NCBI GenBank assembly: GCA_024398875.1 | Contig: JAKSIJ010000001.1 | Span: 248,001 to 312,000 of the forward strand | DNA length: 64,000 bases | Reading direction: 5' to 3' | Source of the DNA: Fibrobacter sp. | GTDB taxonomy: Bacteria > Fibrobacterota > Fibrobacteria > Fibrobacterales > Fibrobacteraceae | Part shown: piece after piece, positions 43,219 to 52,484 of the stretch | Layout of the letters: each line of letters opens with the position of its first letter | How positions within the stretch are numbered: the stretch's first letter is position 1 | Notes under the pieces: generated by a model | Seen by the model: only the letters and a program-made list of their open reading frames with translations | The model's database searches: none | What the model was told of the DNA's origin: nothing | Made by a program: the position numbers and the translations under genes

Positions 43219-43236
43219 ACTTGAACAATCCAAGGA

Positions 43237-44169
43237 TTATTCAGAGAAGGTGAACGGAATCGTCACTGTGGTGTTACCGGACTTCACCTTGCTGAACTTC
43301 CAGCGGCTAACAGCGGTCTTGATTTCGCCATCAAATTCGCCGTAACCCGTGGTAGAAGAGGCAATGGAGATGCTGATAACTTCACCACCCGGAGCAATCG
43401 TGAACTTCAAGGTAACCTTACCCTGGAATCCCGGTTTCTTCTTCAGGTGCTTGTTATAGATGTGACGGAGACCCGGAGTACGCTGACGAACAACCTTCAT
43501 GATGTCTGCAGCGGAACGGGAACCACCACCGGCGCCCATATCGATATCGCGTTCAGACGGAGTCTTGATAGAGCCCTTAGCCTTAGTAGCGATACCACCG
43601 CCACCACCGCCAAGGAGGCCTGCCAAGCCGTCACCGATACCACCGGAACCGCCTTCAGCGTAACCTTCGTTGAATGCACCATCAGCCTTACCGCGACGAC
43701 CACCGAGAACAGTCTTACCCGTTGTCTGGAGGCCAGCCACGTCCTTCAACACCTTATCGATGTCTTTGGTGAACTTCTGGTTCTTCATCAAATCGTATGC
43801 ACCGGCACTAGCGTTCTTAGTCTGAGCAGTAAGGAGCTTCAACACACCACGAGTCTGCGGTGCCTTGGGGTTACCCTTACCACGCGGCTTACCACCACCA
43901 CCAGCTTTCTTACGAGGCTTCTTCGGCTCTTCTTTCTTCTTCTCCTCCTTCTTCTCTTCCTTCTTTTCTTCCACAACCATGGAAGCAGAAAGATCAGCAG
44001 CAGCAGATTCTTCGAAGATAACTTCATCAACCACGGCTTCATACATAGAAGCCCAGAGGCTGAGAGCCATAGCAATCACGAAAGAAATACCGACGATAGC
44101 GCCCATCTTCTTGTCGGATTCCGGCATGAGGGCCGCTACTAACGGATCTACAGGAGCTTTTTTCGCCAT
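43237..44169 (-). CDS. AgmX/PglI-type TonB-like protein
   Basis: A 310-residue protein with one N-terminal membrane helix (about 22-42), a Glu/Lys-rich stretch (about 68-95: EEKKEEKKEEKKK), a Gly-rich part with GGGGKPRGKG and GLLGGGGGG, and a C-terminal TonB-like domain of the AgmX/PglI type (VTLKFTIAPGGEVISISI, FDGEIKTAVSRWKF). TonB-like proteins carry force from an ExbB-ExbD motor across the periplasm. It ends the operon, one to two bases after exbD. The name comes from the gliding proteins of Myxococcus; it could also serve transport. Confidence 0.85.
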   Translation of the reverse strand: MAKKAPVDPLVAALMPESDKKMGAIVGISFVIAMALSLWASMYEAVVDEVIFEESAAADLSASMVVEEKKEEKKEEKKKEEPKKPRKKAGGGGKPRGKGNPKAPQTRGVLKLLTAQTKNASAGAYDLMKNQKFTKDIDKVLKDVAGLQTTGKTVLGGRRGKADGAFNEGYAEGGSGGIGDGLAGLLGGGGGGIATKAKGSIKTPSERDIDMGAGGGSRSAADIMKVVRQRTPGLRHIYNKHLKKKPGFQGKVTLKFTIAPGGEVISISIASSTTGYGEFDGEIKTAVSRWKFSKVKSGNTTVTIPFTFSE

Positions 44170-44170
44170 A

Positions 44171-44665
44171 TTATTCCTCCCCGCCGTTCTTTTCCATCAC
44201 CGCAAAAGCGATGTTGGTGTATCCGGCATAGCCACAAGTGGCCATTACCTTATACATAGCGTCGTATGGTATGTTCTTGTCAATCTGGACAATGATATGG
44301 CCAGCTTCATCGGCAGGGAGTCCCATCTTAAGGGCGTGTTCCTGTTCAATGGCACGGCGATCCTTCAGCACTTCGTTCACCTTTTCGACAAGGAGATCTT
44401 CCTGTGCAAGGACGTCGTCGGTAGCAACCACTTTTTCATTATCCACAATGATGTAGGCCTTATCGACCACGACTGTCAAAGACACTTCCGTCGGCTGGAT
44501 TTTAGAAGTCGAAATCGGAAGAATCAAGTTTTCAGCCTGAGTCAACAACTGACCTTCAGCGTCCAAGTTCTTGATCATGAACACCAGAATGATGGTCATC
44601 ATGTCCATCATGGAGGTCAAGGAGAACGGGACGTCTTCAGAATATTTACGAGTTCTTCTAGCCAT
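44171..44665 (-). CDS. ExbD/TolR-family protein
   Basis: A 164-residue ExbD/TolR-type protein. The single membrane helix contains the conserved acidic residue: SLTSMMDMMTIILVFMI with Asp21, which carries protons in ExbB-ExbD motors. The periplasmic domain follows (LILPIST, IIVQIDKNIPYDAMYKVMATCGYAGYTNIAFAVME, the last given as residues ~125-160). It sits between a divergent ExbD-like gene and the AgmX-like gene at distances of only one to two bases. Confidence 0.9.
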   Translation of the reverse strand: MARRTRKYSEDVPFSLTSMMDMMTIILVFMIKNLDAEGQLLTQAENLILPISTSKIQPTEVSLTVVVDKAYIIVDNEKVVATDDVLAQEDLLVEKVNEVLKDRRAIEQEHALKMGLPADEAGHIIVQIDKNIPYDAMYKVMATCGYAGYTNIAFAVMEKNGGEE

Positions 44666-44667
44666 GA

Positions 44668-45564
44668 TTAACCTCCCAACTTAGCAAGGTTGATCTTGGT
44701 GAACCCTGCATCCTTAGCACGGTCCATCATCTGAATAATCTTGTCAAATTGAGTATCATCATTTGCGACAATGATGATGTTGTCAACGTCTTCAAGGTCG
44801 ATAAACTGCGTATGGATAGCAATCAAGTCTTTTGCAATCAGATCGTAGGCAGAAAGCGGATAGATGATGTTCTTGTTAGCCACATCCGGTTTCAGAGTAC
44901 GAGCAGAGTTCGGGGTAAGAGTAGCAAGGGCTACACCCGGACCTGGCTTCTTGAGGGAAGGAGGAGGAGTGAGACCGTATGCGCCTTCACCAGGAAGTGC
45001 AATAAAGTTGTTGTTGCCATCTACGTAGGCACTATCAGCAATAGGCTCTTCAGCGCTACCACCGTTGGAATACAAGGCCCAAATGACCTTACCCGGGTCT
45101 TCTTCGGATTCCTTGTTGATTGCCCAAAGTTCGATAGATTCGATTTCATAGAGATACTTCTCTTTATCCATCTCACTACCATCCTTACACTTTGGTCCGT
45201 GTCCACTTTCAACAGCCTTTTTCACATCATCCGGAGAATGAGTGATGAGCTTAGCATCGGACTTGCAACGGAACGTCCACATTTCTTTGAAGTAAACGTT
45301 GGGTTGGAAACCACCGCGTGCACCAATCACGAGATAATCGCTGGTCACTGCGAGGGACAAGTTCAAAGCCTGTTCATCCGGTTCCGGAGGAGTTTCGTTA
45401 TCCATCTGCATCATGCTGCGTTCAGGCAGGTTGACTTCGACGATAGCGAGCTTTGAGAATGCGGTCATGGACAAAAGCATAGGAATCAAAATCGTAAACA
45501 AACCCATGGCCGGGAGTAGATCCGGTTCATCAGGCTTTGCTGGTTTTTTGACTTCTTTTGCCAT
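44668..45564 (-). CDS. Second, divergent ExbD/TolR-like protein
   Basis: A 298-residue protein with one N-terminal membrane helix (MGLFTILIPMLLSMTAF, about 20-36) followed by a large periplasmic part. The end (NIIIVANDDTQFDKIIQMMDRAKDAGFTKINLAKLGG; about 260-298) is a typical ExbD/TolR C-terminus. The membrane helix has no Asp or Glu, unlike every proton-carrying ExbD, and the periplasmic part has an insert of about 130 residues with Cys residues. It probably pairs with the normal ExbD as a regulatory or structural subunit. Confidence 0.8.
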   Translation of the reverse strand: MAKEVKKPAKPDEPDLLPAMGLFTILIPMLLSMTAFSKLAIVEVNLPERSMMQMDNETPPEPDEQALNLSLAVTSDYLVIGARGGFQPNVYFKEMWTFRCKSDAKLITHSPDDVKKAVESGHGPKCKDGSEMDKEKYLYEIESIELWAINKESEEDPGKVIWALYSNGGSAEEPIADSAYVDGNNNFIALPGEGAYGLTPPPSLKKPGPGVALATLTPNSARTLKPDVANKNIIYPLSAYDLIAKDLIAIHTQFIDLEDVDNIIIVANDDTQFDKIIQMMDRAKDAGFTKINLAKLGG

Positions 45565-45588
45565 ATTTATACCACTCCGAAAAGGTTA

Positions 45589-46218
45589 TTAGTCGTTAGC
45601 GAGAGTGTTAATAACCTTGAGGCCCTTTTCTTCCATTTCCTGAATCAAACGTTCAGAGTTCATGTTGAGGATACCAACGAGAACCAGAAGAGGCACAGCG
45701 GAGAGAAGTCCAAGAAGCGTAGTACCCATAGCGATAGCAATACCATCGGAAAGGGCCTTAGCACGTTCAGAAGCGGGTTTGTTAGCCACAGCATCGAATG
45801 TGAAGATCAGACCATAAATCGTACCCATCAGTCCGAGCAAGGTAGAGATAGAGGCCATCACAGAAATCATGCTAATGTAACGAGTCAGACGAGGAGCTTC
45901 AGTGAGGAACACGGCGTCGCATTCGTTCTGCATAGCTTCGCGACCACCAGCCTTAGAACCAACAATAGCAGCCATCACCTTAGCAATGGGGAGCTTGGTG
46001 TTGGAGGAAGCCAGAGAAAGAGCCTGGTCATACTGCTTGGCGCTGATGAGCTTACCGAAGTCAGCGAGGAACTTGGCGCGACCCTTGGAGCTCTTCACCA
46101 TGATGTAAACAATACGTTCGATGGTGAAGCCGAGACCGATAACGAACACGGCCAAGATGATCCACATGAACTGATAACCATCAGATTCTGGGCTGAAAGA
46201 TTCAAGCATTTTAGACAT
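45589..46218 (-). CDS. ExbB/TolQ-family motor protein
   Basis: A 209-residue MotA/TolQ/ExbB family protein with three membrane helices (about 15-37, 115-140, 160-185). The large cytoplasmic loop lies between the first two. The third pair shows the family signature LGLMGTIYGLIFTF and GIAIAMGTTLLGLLSAVPLL. It forms the proton channel with the ExbD-type proteins downstream. A terminator-like hairpin precedes it and it has an AAAGGAG ribosome site. Confidence 0.92.
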   Translation of the reverse strand: MSKMLESFSPESDGYQFMWIILAVFVIGLGFTIERIVYIMVKSSKGRAKFLADFGKLISAKQYDQALSLASSNTKLPIAKVMAAIVGSKAGGREAMQNECDAVFLTEAPRLTRYISMISVMASISTLLGLMGTIYGLIFTFDAVANKPASERAKALSDGIAIAMGTTLLGLLSAVPLLVLVGILNMNSERLIQEMEEKGLKVINTLAND

Positions 46219-46361
46219 TAGAGTACTCCTTTAGAGTGTGTTTGTTTGGTTTGTTTTTTGAAATTTTTCAAATTCTTTGTTCATATTTATTTTTTTTAAA
46301 GCAATTTAGGCGATTTTCGGCTGTAAAACTTTGTTTACCGCTAGAAATGTGCCCAAATTTC

Positions 46362-46398
46362 TTCAAAATAAAGGGGGAACCCATGAACGAGGTCCCCC
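46362..46398 (-). terminator. Terminator or attenuator between the TPR gene and exbB
   Basis: GGGGGACC pairs with GGTTCCCCC (46373-46398) on the minus strand and is followed by TTTATTTTG. It lies 18 bases after the stop of the large TPR gene, so the motor genes are a separate unit or get reduced read-through. Confidence 0.75.
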
Positions 46399-46416
46399 GT
46401 AAATTTGTTTTTACCG

Positions 46417-49400
46417 CTACTGAGCAGCTCCAGCGGCAGCACCTTCACCAGCAGCACCTTCGGCAGCTGGCTCCGGAGCCGGAGCGAGTTGCTTCTTCAA
46501 TTCAGCGAGTTCAGCCTTCAACTTTTCGTTTTCAGCCTTTGCTTCCTTGATAATGTCGCGGTAGGTGTTGATCTGTTCTTCCGGAGTCATGACTTCAGAC
46601 TTGGCAATCTGTTCGATACGAGCCTTCGTCTTGAAGTATGCAGGGTCAGCAAACAGAGTAGACGGGTCAAACTTTTCGATCTTGGTGTTCAAGGTCTCAT
46701 TGTTTTCATCCAAAGTCTTCAGCAACTCATAGAGTTTAGCAGTCCACTGGTTCTCGATACCGTAATGAGCGGCAGCCTTGATACCGGTTGCGCACTGCGG
46801 AATGGCGAGCTGCTTTGCTCCATCAGAACGTCCCTGAAGTTCTTCACGATAGGCTTCCAAATCTTCGTGGGCCATATCGACAGCGTCTTCTACGACTACG
46901 CCTTCGTATTCCACGTATTCAGTCACAATGGCGGCACTATCCGGCAGCGGAGAGTTAGCGAAGGCATCAGCCACTTCAACAAACACAGCGCATCCCTGGT
47001 AATACATTTCAATGTAACCTTCTTCAGCCTCGATCACATCTTGGTTGTAGAAGCCCTGGTCACGAGCAAGGTCAATGTTTTTCTGGAAGATAGGACGAGC
47101 CTGTTCGTAGTAGCTGGGCAACTGTTGTACAATGCCGATACGTTCTGCGAATCTTTCATCATCCTTCTTGCTGTTCAGTTCCTGTTCACGAATCTTGGCA
47201 GCCATGGTCACAAAGAGCATACCCATCTTGTTGGTGGCACGGAAGGTCCACTTTTCAGATGCATAGGTAGCAGACTTGGAGTAATGGCCCATAGCCTTCT
47301 GCAGGATTTCCACCAACTTCTTAACAGTAGCGGCCTTTTCCTTATCCTTACCCTGAATAGTGATGGGCTCCATCTTATTGTATTCATGTTCACCGAGGTA
47401 GAAGGCGGCTTCAGCAGGAACACCCGGATCGGCATTCTTAATCTGCAGACCGTACTTATCGTAGTTCTTCAAAGTCTGGTCATAATCAGCAACAGCTTTA
47501 TCCTCTTCCTTCAATTCCATATAGGCACGAGCAGCACCAATATAGGCAGCAATGAGCTTTTCCTTATCTTCGGAGTAGTTCTTGATGAAGAAGTGATATT
47601 CTTCAGCAGCAAGGTCCCACTTCTTAGCGTTGGCATAAGCTATAGGAATGCTATAAGCGGCATCCACAGCATACGTGCTCTTGGGATAGTCATGGACCAA
47701 GTCCTTAGAGCAGCGGATAGCTTCATCCGGCATCTGGGCTTCATCGTAGCTCAAGCATGCGCTATAGAGATAGCTCGGAGTTCTTTCGTCATCATGATAA
47801 CGCTTGTAAGCAATTTCAAAGGTAAGAGCGGCGTTCTTCTTATCCGGGATGGAATCATAGGTCTGGGCAGCAAAACCGATTGCCTGGAAGGCCATAGAAT
47901 CCTTCGGGAAGTTGTCCGTAATAAAGAGGAATGTCTGAGCAGCCTGTTGCGGCTTGTTATCCTTCTTGTAGTTGGAGGCTGCACGCAGGATACCTCTAAT
48001 GGTGAGAGGAGAGCTTGCATACTGGCGAGGCAACATCATGAAGGTTTCAGAAGCCTGACTATACATCTTTGCATTTTCGTAAGCCACAGCGGCTTCGAAC
48101 ACAGCCTTATCTGCAAAGGAGACCAACGGATAACGCTTCACAAGTTCCAAGTAAGCCTTGGCACCTTGTTCAAACTGGCCAGCCTTTACAGAAGATTCAG
48201 CCTTCTGGAAGAGCACGGCAGCGATAGCCTTTTCAATTTCCTTGGCCATGGAGTCATTCTTCGTGGCCTTCACATCGTGATACTGCTTATACAGCCATTC
48301 GAATTCCACAAGGGCCTCATCCAACTGGTTGGATTCCAGCAAGGACTGGGCAAGCATACGAACAATAAGGAGGATGTACTGGTGATCCGGGTACTTCTGG
48401 CGAAGATCGCGGAGCACGGTTACAGCCGTATTGTACTGCTTTGCTTCGTAATGGATGATTGCGGCATTGTAGGCAAGTTCTGCAGCTTCCTTGTTGTTGC
48501 CGAACTTAGCCATATACTTGTCAACCTGAGCAAAATAAGCCTTGGTTTCTTCACCCTTATAAGCCTTTACAGGATCATCGCCATACTTGTTCTTCTTTGC
48601 GGCTTCACGAGCCTGGTCCATCATGAGCACGGCGTTATAACCAGCTTCTTCCTTGAGAAGGAGCTTTTCGGAGCCCATGGGGCGGCGACCATACTTCGCG
48701 GTGTCAGAGTCCACAATCCAGTTGAACATCTTGGCGGCATTTGCATACTGAGCCATTTCCTGATAAACAAGGGCCAAATTGATATGGACCTTATACTCAT
48801 CCCAAGAAGGTTCCTTAGCATAACGCTTCAAGAAGGCTTCGTAGGCAGTGATTGCCTTTGCATATTGCTTCTTACCGGCTTCCAAGTCACCTTCCTTAGT
48901 GAGCTTAGCAGCACGAGCGTGGTGATACTGCGGAATATCAAGCATAGCACCACGGATAGCGAGTTCAGCATTCTTCACAGACTCAGGATACTTCTGGTTC
49001 TTCTTGTACCAAGAAGAATTGCGGTCATAGCGCTTCACCACTACATAGCGATGCTCCTGAGCATCATCAAACTTCTGCTGGATGATAAGGATTTCAATCA
49101 TGGCAATATCGGCAAGCGGAGCATCGATATAGTCAGGGTTGATTTCCATCAAGCGTTTGAAGGACTGGACCGCTTCTTCGTTACGGTCATGGTCCTTATT
49201 CTTCATACCGATACGGTAGTAAACGGAATCCTTGAAGGGCACCTTCTTGTCTTTCAAGAAAGCTTCAGCTTCCTGGACACCACCACCTTCCAAGTCAGAG
49301 AAGGAGGCCGCCATGAAGTCCATAGCTTCTGCGCGCAAGTCAGCAGGATATTTGCCTTTATCAGCACCAATGATATAGTCATAGTACTTGACTGCTGCGG

Positions 49401-50199
49401 TTTCATATTCGGCAATGTTATAGTAAGATTCTGCCAAGTGGTACATGGCAAGTGCGGCTTCCTTACCGGTAAGGGTTTCAAAGCCCGTCACCTTCTTATA
49501 AGCTTCCACGGCATCGCGGAACTTACGATTCATAAAGTGGTATTCAGCTATACGGAGCCAAGCCTTGGGCACAAGACCATTATCCGGGAAATTGCGAACC
49601 AAACGCTCACGAAGACGGAAGGCCTTTTCATCTTCGCCACTAGCTTCTTGCACAGCAGCAGCCTGATAAAGCACCATCGGAGTTTTGGCTTCCTTAGGAT
49701 ACTTATCAATGTATTCCAGGAAGTAACCGAGAGACTTCTGGTGATCGGCCTTCGGGAATTGGTCGATATTAGCACACTTAGCCGGCTTGTTATCGCGGTC
49801 TGCGCACCATGCTACATCTTCTTCATACTGGGCCTGTTTATCCAGGAAGTATTTCTCTTCCAACTGGAACTGGTAGTGACCCAACTGCTGAAGAGCACTT
49901 GCGCAGCGAGAGTTCTGCTTACCCTTACAGTTGTTAACCTGTTTTTCCCACTGGCGGATAGCATCTTGCATGCCCTTCTCGTCAAGGCCACCGGAACGGC
50001 AAGCCTGTGCAGCGGAGTTCTTGGCCACCTTATAGGAGTTAGCGCACTCCTTATACTTGGCAGAGCCCTTCTCCATCGCCTTACATTTTGCGAGGAGCTT
50101 CTTAGCGTCTTCTGTTTTATCCTTACAAGGATCGGATGCAGCGAAGGTCGTCCCCACAAGGGAGCAAATCATCGCGGCTACGAGCAAAAGCTTTTTCAT
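46417..50199 (-). CDS. Large secreted TPR-repeat protein
   Basis: A 1260-residue exported protein. Signal peptide about 1-21 (GTTFAA). A Cys-containing helical region (about 23-140) leads into many tetratricopeptide-like repeats from about 145 to 1100 (AWLRIAEYHFMNRKFRDAVEAYKKV; PDYIDAPLADIAMIE; NAAIIHYEAKQYNTAVTVL and others). A coiled coil near residue 1200 (EAKAENEKLKAELAELKKQL) precedes an Ala/Pro/Glu/Gly tail. The layout resembles the AglT-type TPR proteins of gliding clusters. It lies between a barrel-TPR gene and the exbB genes and is probably the periplasmic scaffold. Its codon use avoids TTA, CTA and TCA, which leaves the other strand open, a sign of strong expression. Confidence 0.88.
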   Translation of the reverse strand: MKKLLLVAAMICSLVGTTFAASDPCKDKTEDAKKLLAKCKAMEKGSAKYKECANSYKVAKNSAAQACRSGGLDEKGMQDAIRQWEKQVNNCKGKQNSRCASALQQLGHYQFQLEEKYFLDKQAQYEEDVAWCADRDNKPAKCANIDQFPKADHQKSLGYFLEYIDKYPKEAKTPMVLYQAAAVQEASGEDEKAFRLRERLVRNFPDNGLVPKAWLRIAEYHFMNRKFRDAVEAYKKVTGFETLTGKEAALAMYHLAESYYNIAEYETAAVKYYDYIIGADKGKYPADLRAEAMDFMAASFSDLEGGGVQEAEAFLKDKKVPFKDSVYYRIGMKNKDHDRNEEAVQSFKRLMEINPDYIDAPLADIAMIEILIIQQKFDDAQEHRYVVVKRYDRNSSWYKKNQKYPESVKNAELAIRGAMLDIPQYHHARAAKLTKEGDLEAGKKQYAKAITAYEAFLKRYAKEPSWDEYKVHINLALVYQEMAQYANAAKMFNWIVDSDTAKYGRRPMGSEKLLLKEEAGYNAVLMMDQAREAAKKNKYGDDPVKAYKGEETKAYFAQVDKYMAKFGNNKEAAELAYNAAIIHYEAKQYNTAVTVLRDLRQKYPDHQYILLIVRMLAQSLLESNQLDEALVEFEWLYKQYHDVKATKNDSMAKEIEKAIAAVLFQKAESSVKAGQFEQGAKAYLELVKRYPLVSFADKAVFEAAVAYENAKMYSQASETFMMLPRQYASSPLTIRGILRAASNYKKDNKPQQAAQTFLFITDNFPKDSMAFQAIGFAAQTYDSIPDKKNAALTFEIAYKRYHDDERTPSYLYSACLSYDEAQMPDEAIRCSKDLVHDYPKSTYAVDAAYSIPIAYANAKKWDLAAEEYHFFIKNYSEDKEKLIAAYIGAARAYMELKEEDKAVADYDQTLKNYDKYGLQIKNADPGVPAEAAFYLGEHEYNKMEPITIQGKDKEKAATVKKLVEILQKAMGHYSKSATYASEKWTFRATNKMGMLFVTMAAKIREQELNSKKDDERFAERIGIVQQLPSYYEQARPIFQKNIDLARDQGFYNQDVIEAEEGYIEMYYQGCAVFVEVADAFANSPLPDSAAIVTEYVEYEGVVVEDAVDMAHEDLEAYREELQGRSDGAKQLAIPQCATGIKAAAHYGIENQWTAKLYELLKTLDENNETLNTKIEKFDPSTLFADPAYFKTKARIEQIAKSEVMTPEEQINTYRDIIKEAKAENEKLKAELAELKKQLAPAPEPAAEGAAGEGAAAGAAQ

Positions 50200-50245
50200 T
50201 GTTCTCTATCCACCTATGAATTCATTAAAAAGGGGTAGACCCGGA

Positions 50246-52471
50246 TTATTCCAGGTCTTCCAATTCCTCAAGTTCCTGAGCAGCTTCAGAGCTTCCGCCG
50301 CCCTGGCTCATCTTGGTCTTCACAGTAGCCAAGGTAAAGCCGGCGTCATCCAAAATGCGCTTGCGGTTAGATTCGAAGCGATCGCTCTGAATGGACTTCT
50401 GCGTAAAGGCAGCATAGTCTTCCATGGACTTGTTAGCCTTATCAAAGGAAGGCTGCAAAGCTTCACGCTTGCTTTCCACACGAGGTGTGGGGAGCTGGCG
50501 AGAAAGATCCAAAGCCTTCACCTGCACAGAGTCAAATTCACTCTGCATAGCTTCGTAGGCCTGGCGAGCACTATCACGAGAAGCAACAGAGACAACCGGC
50601 TGTTCCGTACGCTTTTCGGCTTGTTCCAAAGCCTTCACAGAATTGTTGTAATCCTTCTTGATGAAGTAGCTATAACCAATCACCAAGTATGCTTCGGAAA
50701 CCAGGAAGGATTCCGGCATATTGGAAATAATCCACTGAGCAGGCTTCATGGCTTCATCAGGCTTGTTCACCTTCAAGAAGGACCATGCAATACCCAGCAT
50801 AGCTTCATCGTACACAGGAGACCCGGCTTCCACCTGACCATACATCTGGGCAGCAGCGGCGATATCCGGCTTTTCTCCAGAGAAGTAGATATGACCAAGT
50901 TTCACCTTAGCAGCATCCTGCAAGTCGCGTTCAGACTGGTTGGAAACAGGCTGTTCCGTAATATCACGGAAGCAGTTTTCAGCTTCTTCCCACTTGCCCA
51001 TACGGCTGTAGGCGATACCCATAGTATAGCGGGCATAGAAGTAGTTGGCGTTACCCGGAAGAATTGCGGCCAAGAGGTCCACAGATTCCTGATAGAGGCC
51101 TTGTTCAAACTTGATCTGGCCAGCGATATAGTCAGCATCTGCCTTCACGTCGCTTTCACCAAACTTCTGAGCAATGTTCTGGTACTTGGCCATAGCCTCT
51201 GTATACTTGCCTTCCTTATAGTCGATGTTCATCAACTGGAAGTGATACTTGGCGCGCTGGTCACTCTGAGGATAACGCTTGATGGCGTCTTCGTACACAG
51301 AGGTAGCAGCCTTGTGCATGCGGAGGTTTTCAAAGGACTTTGCCTTATAGAAAGCAGCCTGGTCCACCAAGTGGAATGCCGGGTACTTTGTCTGCACCTT
51401 ACCGAAAGCGTAAGCAGCCTTGAGGAACTCACGGTTCAAGTAGAGACGCATAGCAGCGCGGTAGTCATTTTCAGGCTCAATCTTCAAGCGACGATAACGT
51501 TCTTCACCGATTTTCTCTTCACGAGTGTCACCGAAGCGGGTAGTGAGTTTCACAGCCCAGATAAAGCCACGGTTCTTCTTAGCGTAGAGGTCGTCGTGAG
51601 ACATTTCCAAATCCACAGCCAAGTAACGGAAGAAACTGATGTCCTTCACGTTCACAGTTGCGCCAATCACAGGATAGCCTTCCTTGGTGAAGCGGGCACG
51701 AACGCCAAGGTGGGAAGAGAGATAGTAAGTCAAGGTGAAGCTCATTTCGAGATTCATGCCTTCACCACCTTCCTCGTCATCATGCATCACATCGATGATG
51801 GAGAATTCAGCCTTACCTTCCAAGGAACGGTTGAGACCGCGATAGAACAAAGAGATGTTCAAGTTGGAAGGAATCTTATAGGCTTCGTCTTCCGTCAAGA
51901 GAACGAATGTGGGAGCATCCTTTTCAGCAGTGCTGATTGCCGGCTGGAGAGCATTCTGCAATGCCACACCGACTAACAAGTAGCCATACTTAGAGGAGGC
52001 AAGCGGATTCCAGCTCACACCCACATCGGCACCCATAGTCAGATGAGTCACTTCATCGAACTGGTTGATATAGAGGAGGGAAACATCCACACCGAGAGAA
52101 AGGAACTGCATTAAGTTGTATGCATAACCGAAGAGGAATGCATATTCACCATAAGACTTACCGCCATCAATGGAAGCACCGTTTTCGAAAGCGGAGAATC
52201 CCAACGTGTGCTTGTAGTCCATGGGGAAAGTCAAGCTAATGTATTCCTGGCTGGCCTCGCCGCTGATGGAGCTGAAGAAGGCAGCGCTAAATTCCAACTG
52301 TTCCGTTTCAGAAATACCAGCGGGGTTCACATACATGGAAGTGTTACCACCAAATTCTGCAAACCAGTCGTTCTGCTGATACTTATGCGGAGTGTATGTT
52401 GCTTCTGCAAACAAGGAGCTTGCAGCAACGGAAAGTCCAAGGATTGATGTCTTGATGAAACTTGTACGCAT
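50246..52471 (-). CDS. PorV-like barrel fused to TPR repeats
   Basis: A 741-residue exported protein (signal peptide about 1-24). Residues ~25-330 look like a PorV/UPF0164-type outer-membrane barrel: GNTSMYVNPAGIS start, FPMDYKHTLGFSAFENG, LGVRARFTKEGYPVIGATV, and WAVKLTTRFG at the end. From about 345 to 640 there are TPR repeats (FYKAKSFENLRMHKAATSVYEDAIKRYPQS and others). The tail is helical and ends in Glu (AAQELEELEDLE). The start is the second ATG at 52471, nine bases after AAGGAG. It lies between the OmpA-type gene (8 bases) and the large TPR gene, in one operon. Confidence 0.85.
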   Translation of the reverse strand: MRTSFIKTSILGLSVAASSLFAEATYTPHKYQQNDWFAEFGGNTSMYVNPAGISETEQLEFSAAFFSSISGEASQEYISLTFPMDYKHTLGFSAFENGASIDGGKSYGEYAFLFGYAYNLMQFLSLGVDVSLLYINQFDEVTHLTMGADVGVSWNPLASSKYGYLLVGVALQNALQPAISTAEKDAPTFVLLTEDEAYKIPSNLNISLFYRGLNRSLEGKAEFSIIDVMHDDEEGGEGMNLEMSFTLTYYLSSHLGVRARFTKEGYPVIGATVNVKDISFFRYLAVDLEMSHDDLYAKKNRGFIWAVKLTTRFGDTREEKIGEERYRRLKIEPENDYRAAMRLYLNREFLKAAYAFGKVQTKYPAFHLVDQAAFYKAKSFENLRMHKAATSVYEDAIKRYPQSDQRAKYHFQLMNIDYKEGKYTEAMAKYQNIAQKFGESDVKADADYIAGQIKFEQGLYQESVDLLAAILPGNANYFYARYTMGIAYSRMGKWEEAENCFRDITEQPVSNQSERDLQDAAKVKLGHIYFSGEKPDIAAAAQMYGQVEAGSPVYDEAMLGIAWSFLKVNKPDEAMKPAQWIISNMPESFLVSEAYLVIGYSYFIKKDYNNSVKALEQAEKRTEQPVVSVASRDSARQAYEAMQSEFDSVQVKALDLSRQLPTPRVESKREALQPSFDKANKSMEDYAAFTQKSIQSDRFESNRKRILDDAGFTLATVKTKMSQGGGSSEAAQELEELEDLE

Positions 52472-52484
52472 CGTCATCTACTCC

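Noticed and set aside
43141-43220. Two hairpins taken as one large structured RNA.
   Set aside because: Each hairpin has its own T run on the minus strand, as in ordinary tandem terminators.
46405-50238. A 1277-codon open frame on the + strand opposite the large TPR gene.
   Set aside because: The minus-strand frame has a signal peptide, TPR repeats and a ribosome site. The opposite frame lies in codon register and stays open because TTA, CTA and TCA codons are avoided. Its protein looks random.
50057-51976. A 639-codon + strand frame opposite the barrel-TPR gene.
   Set aside because: Shadow frame for the same reason. It overlaps two well-supported minus-strand genes.
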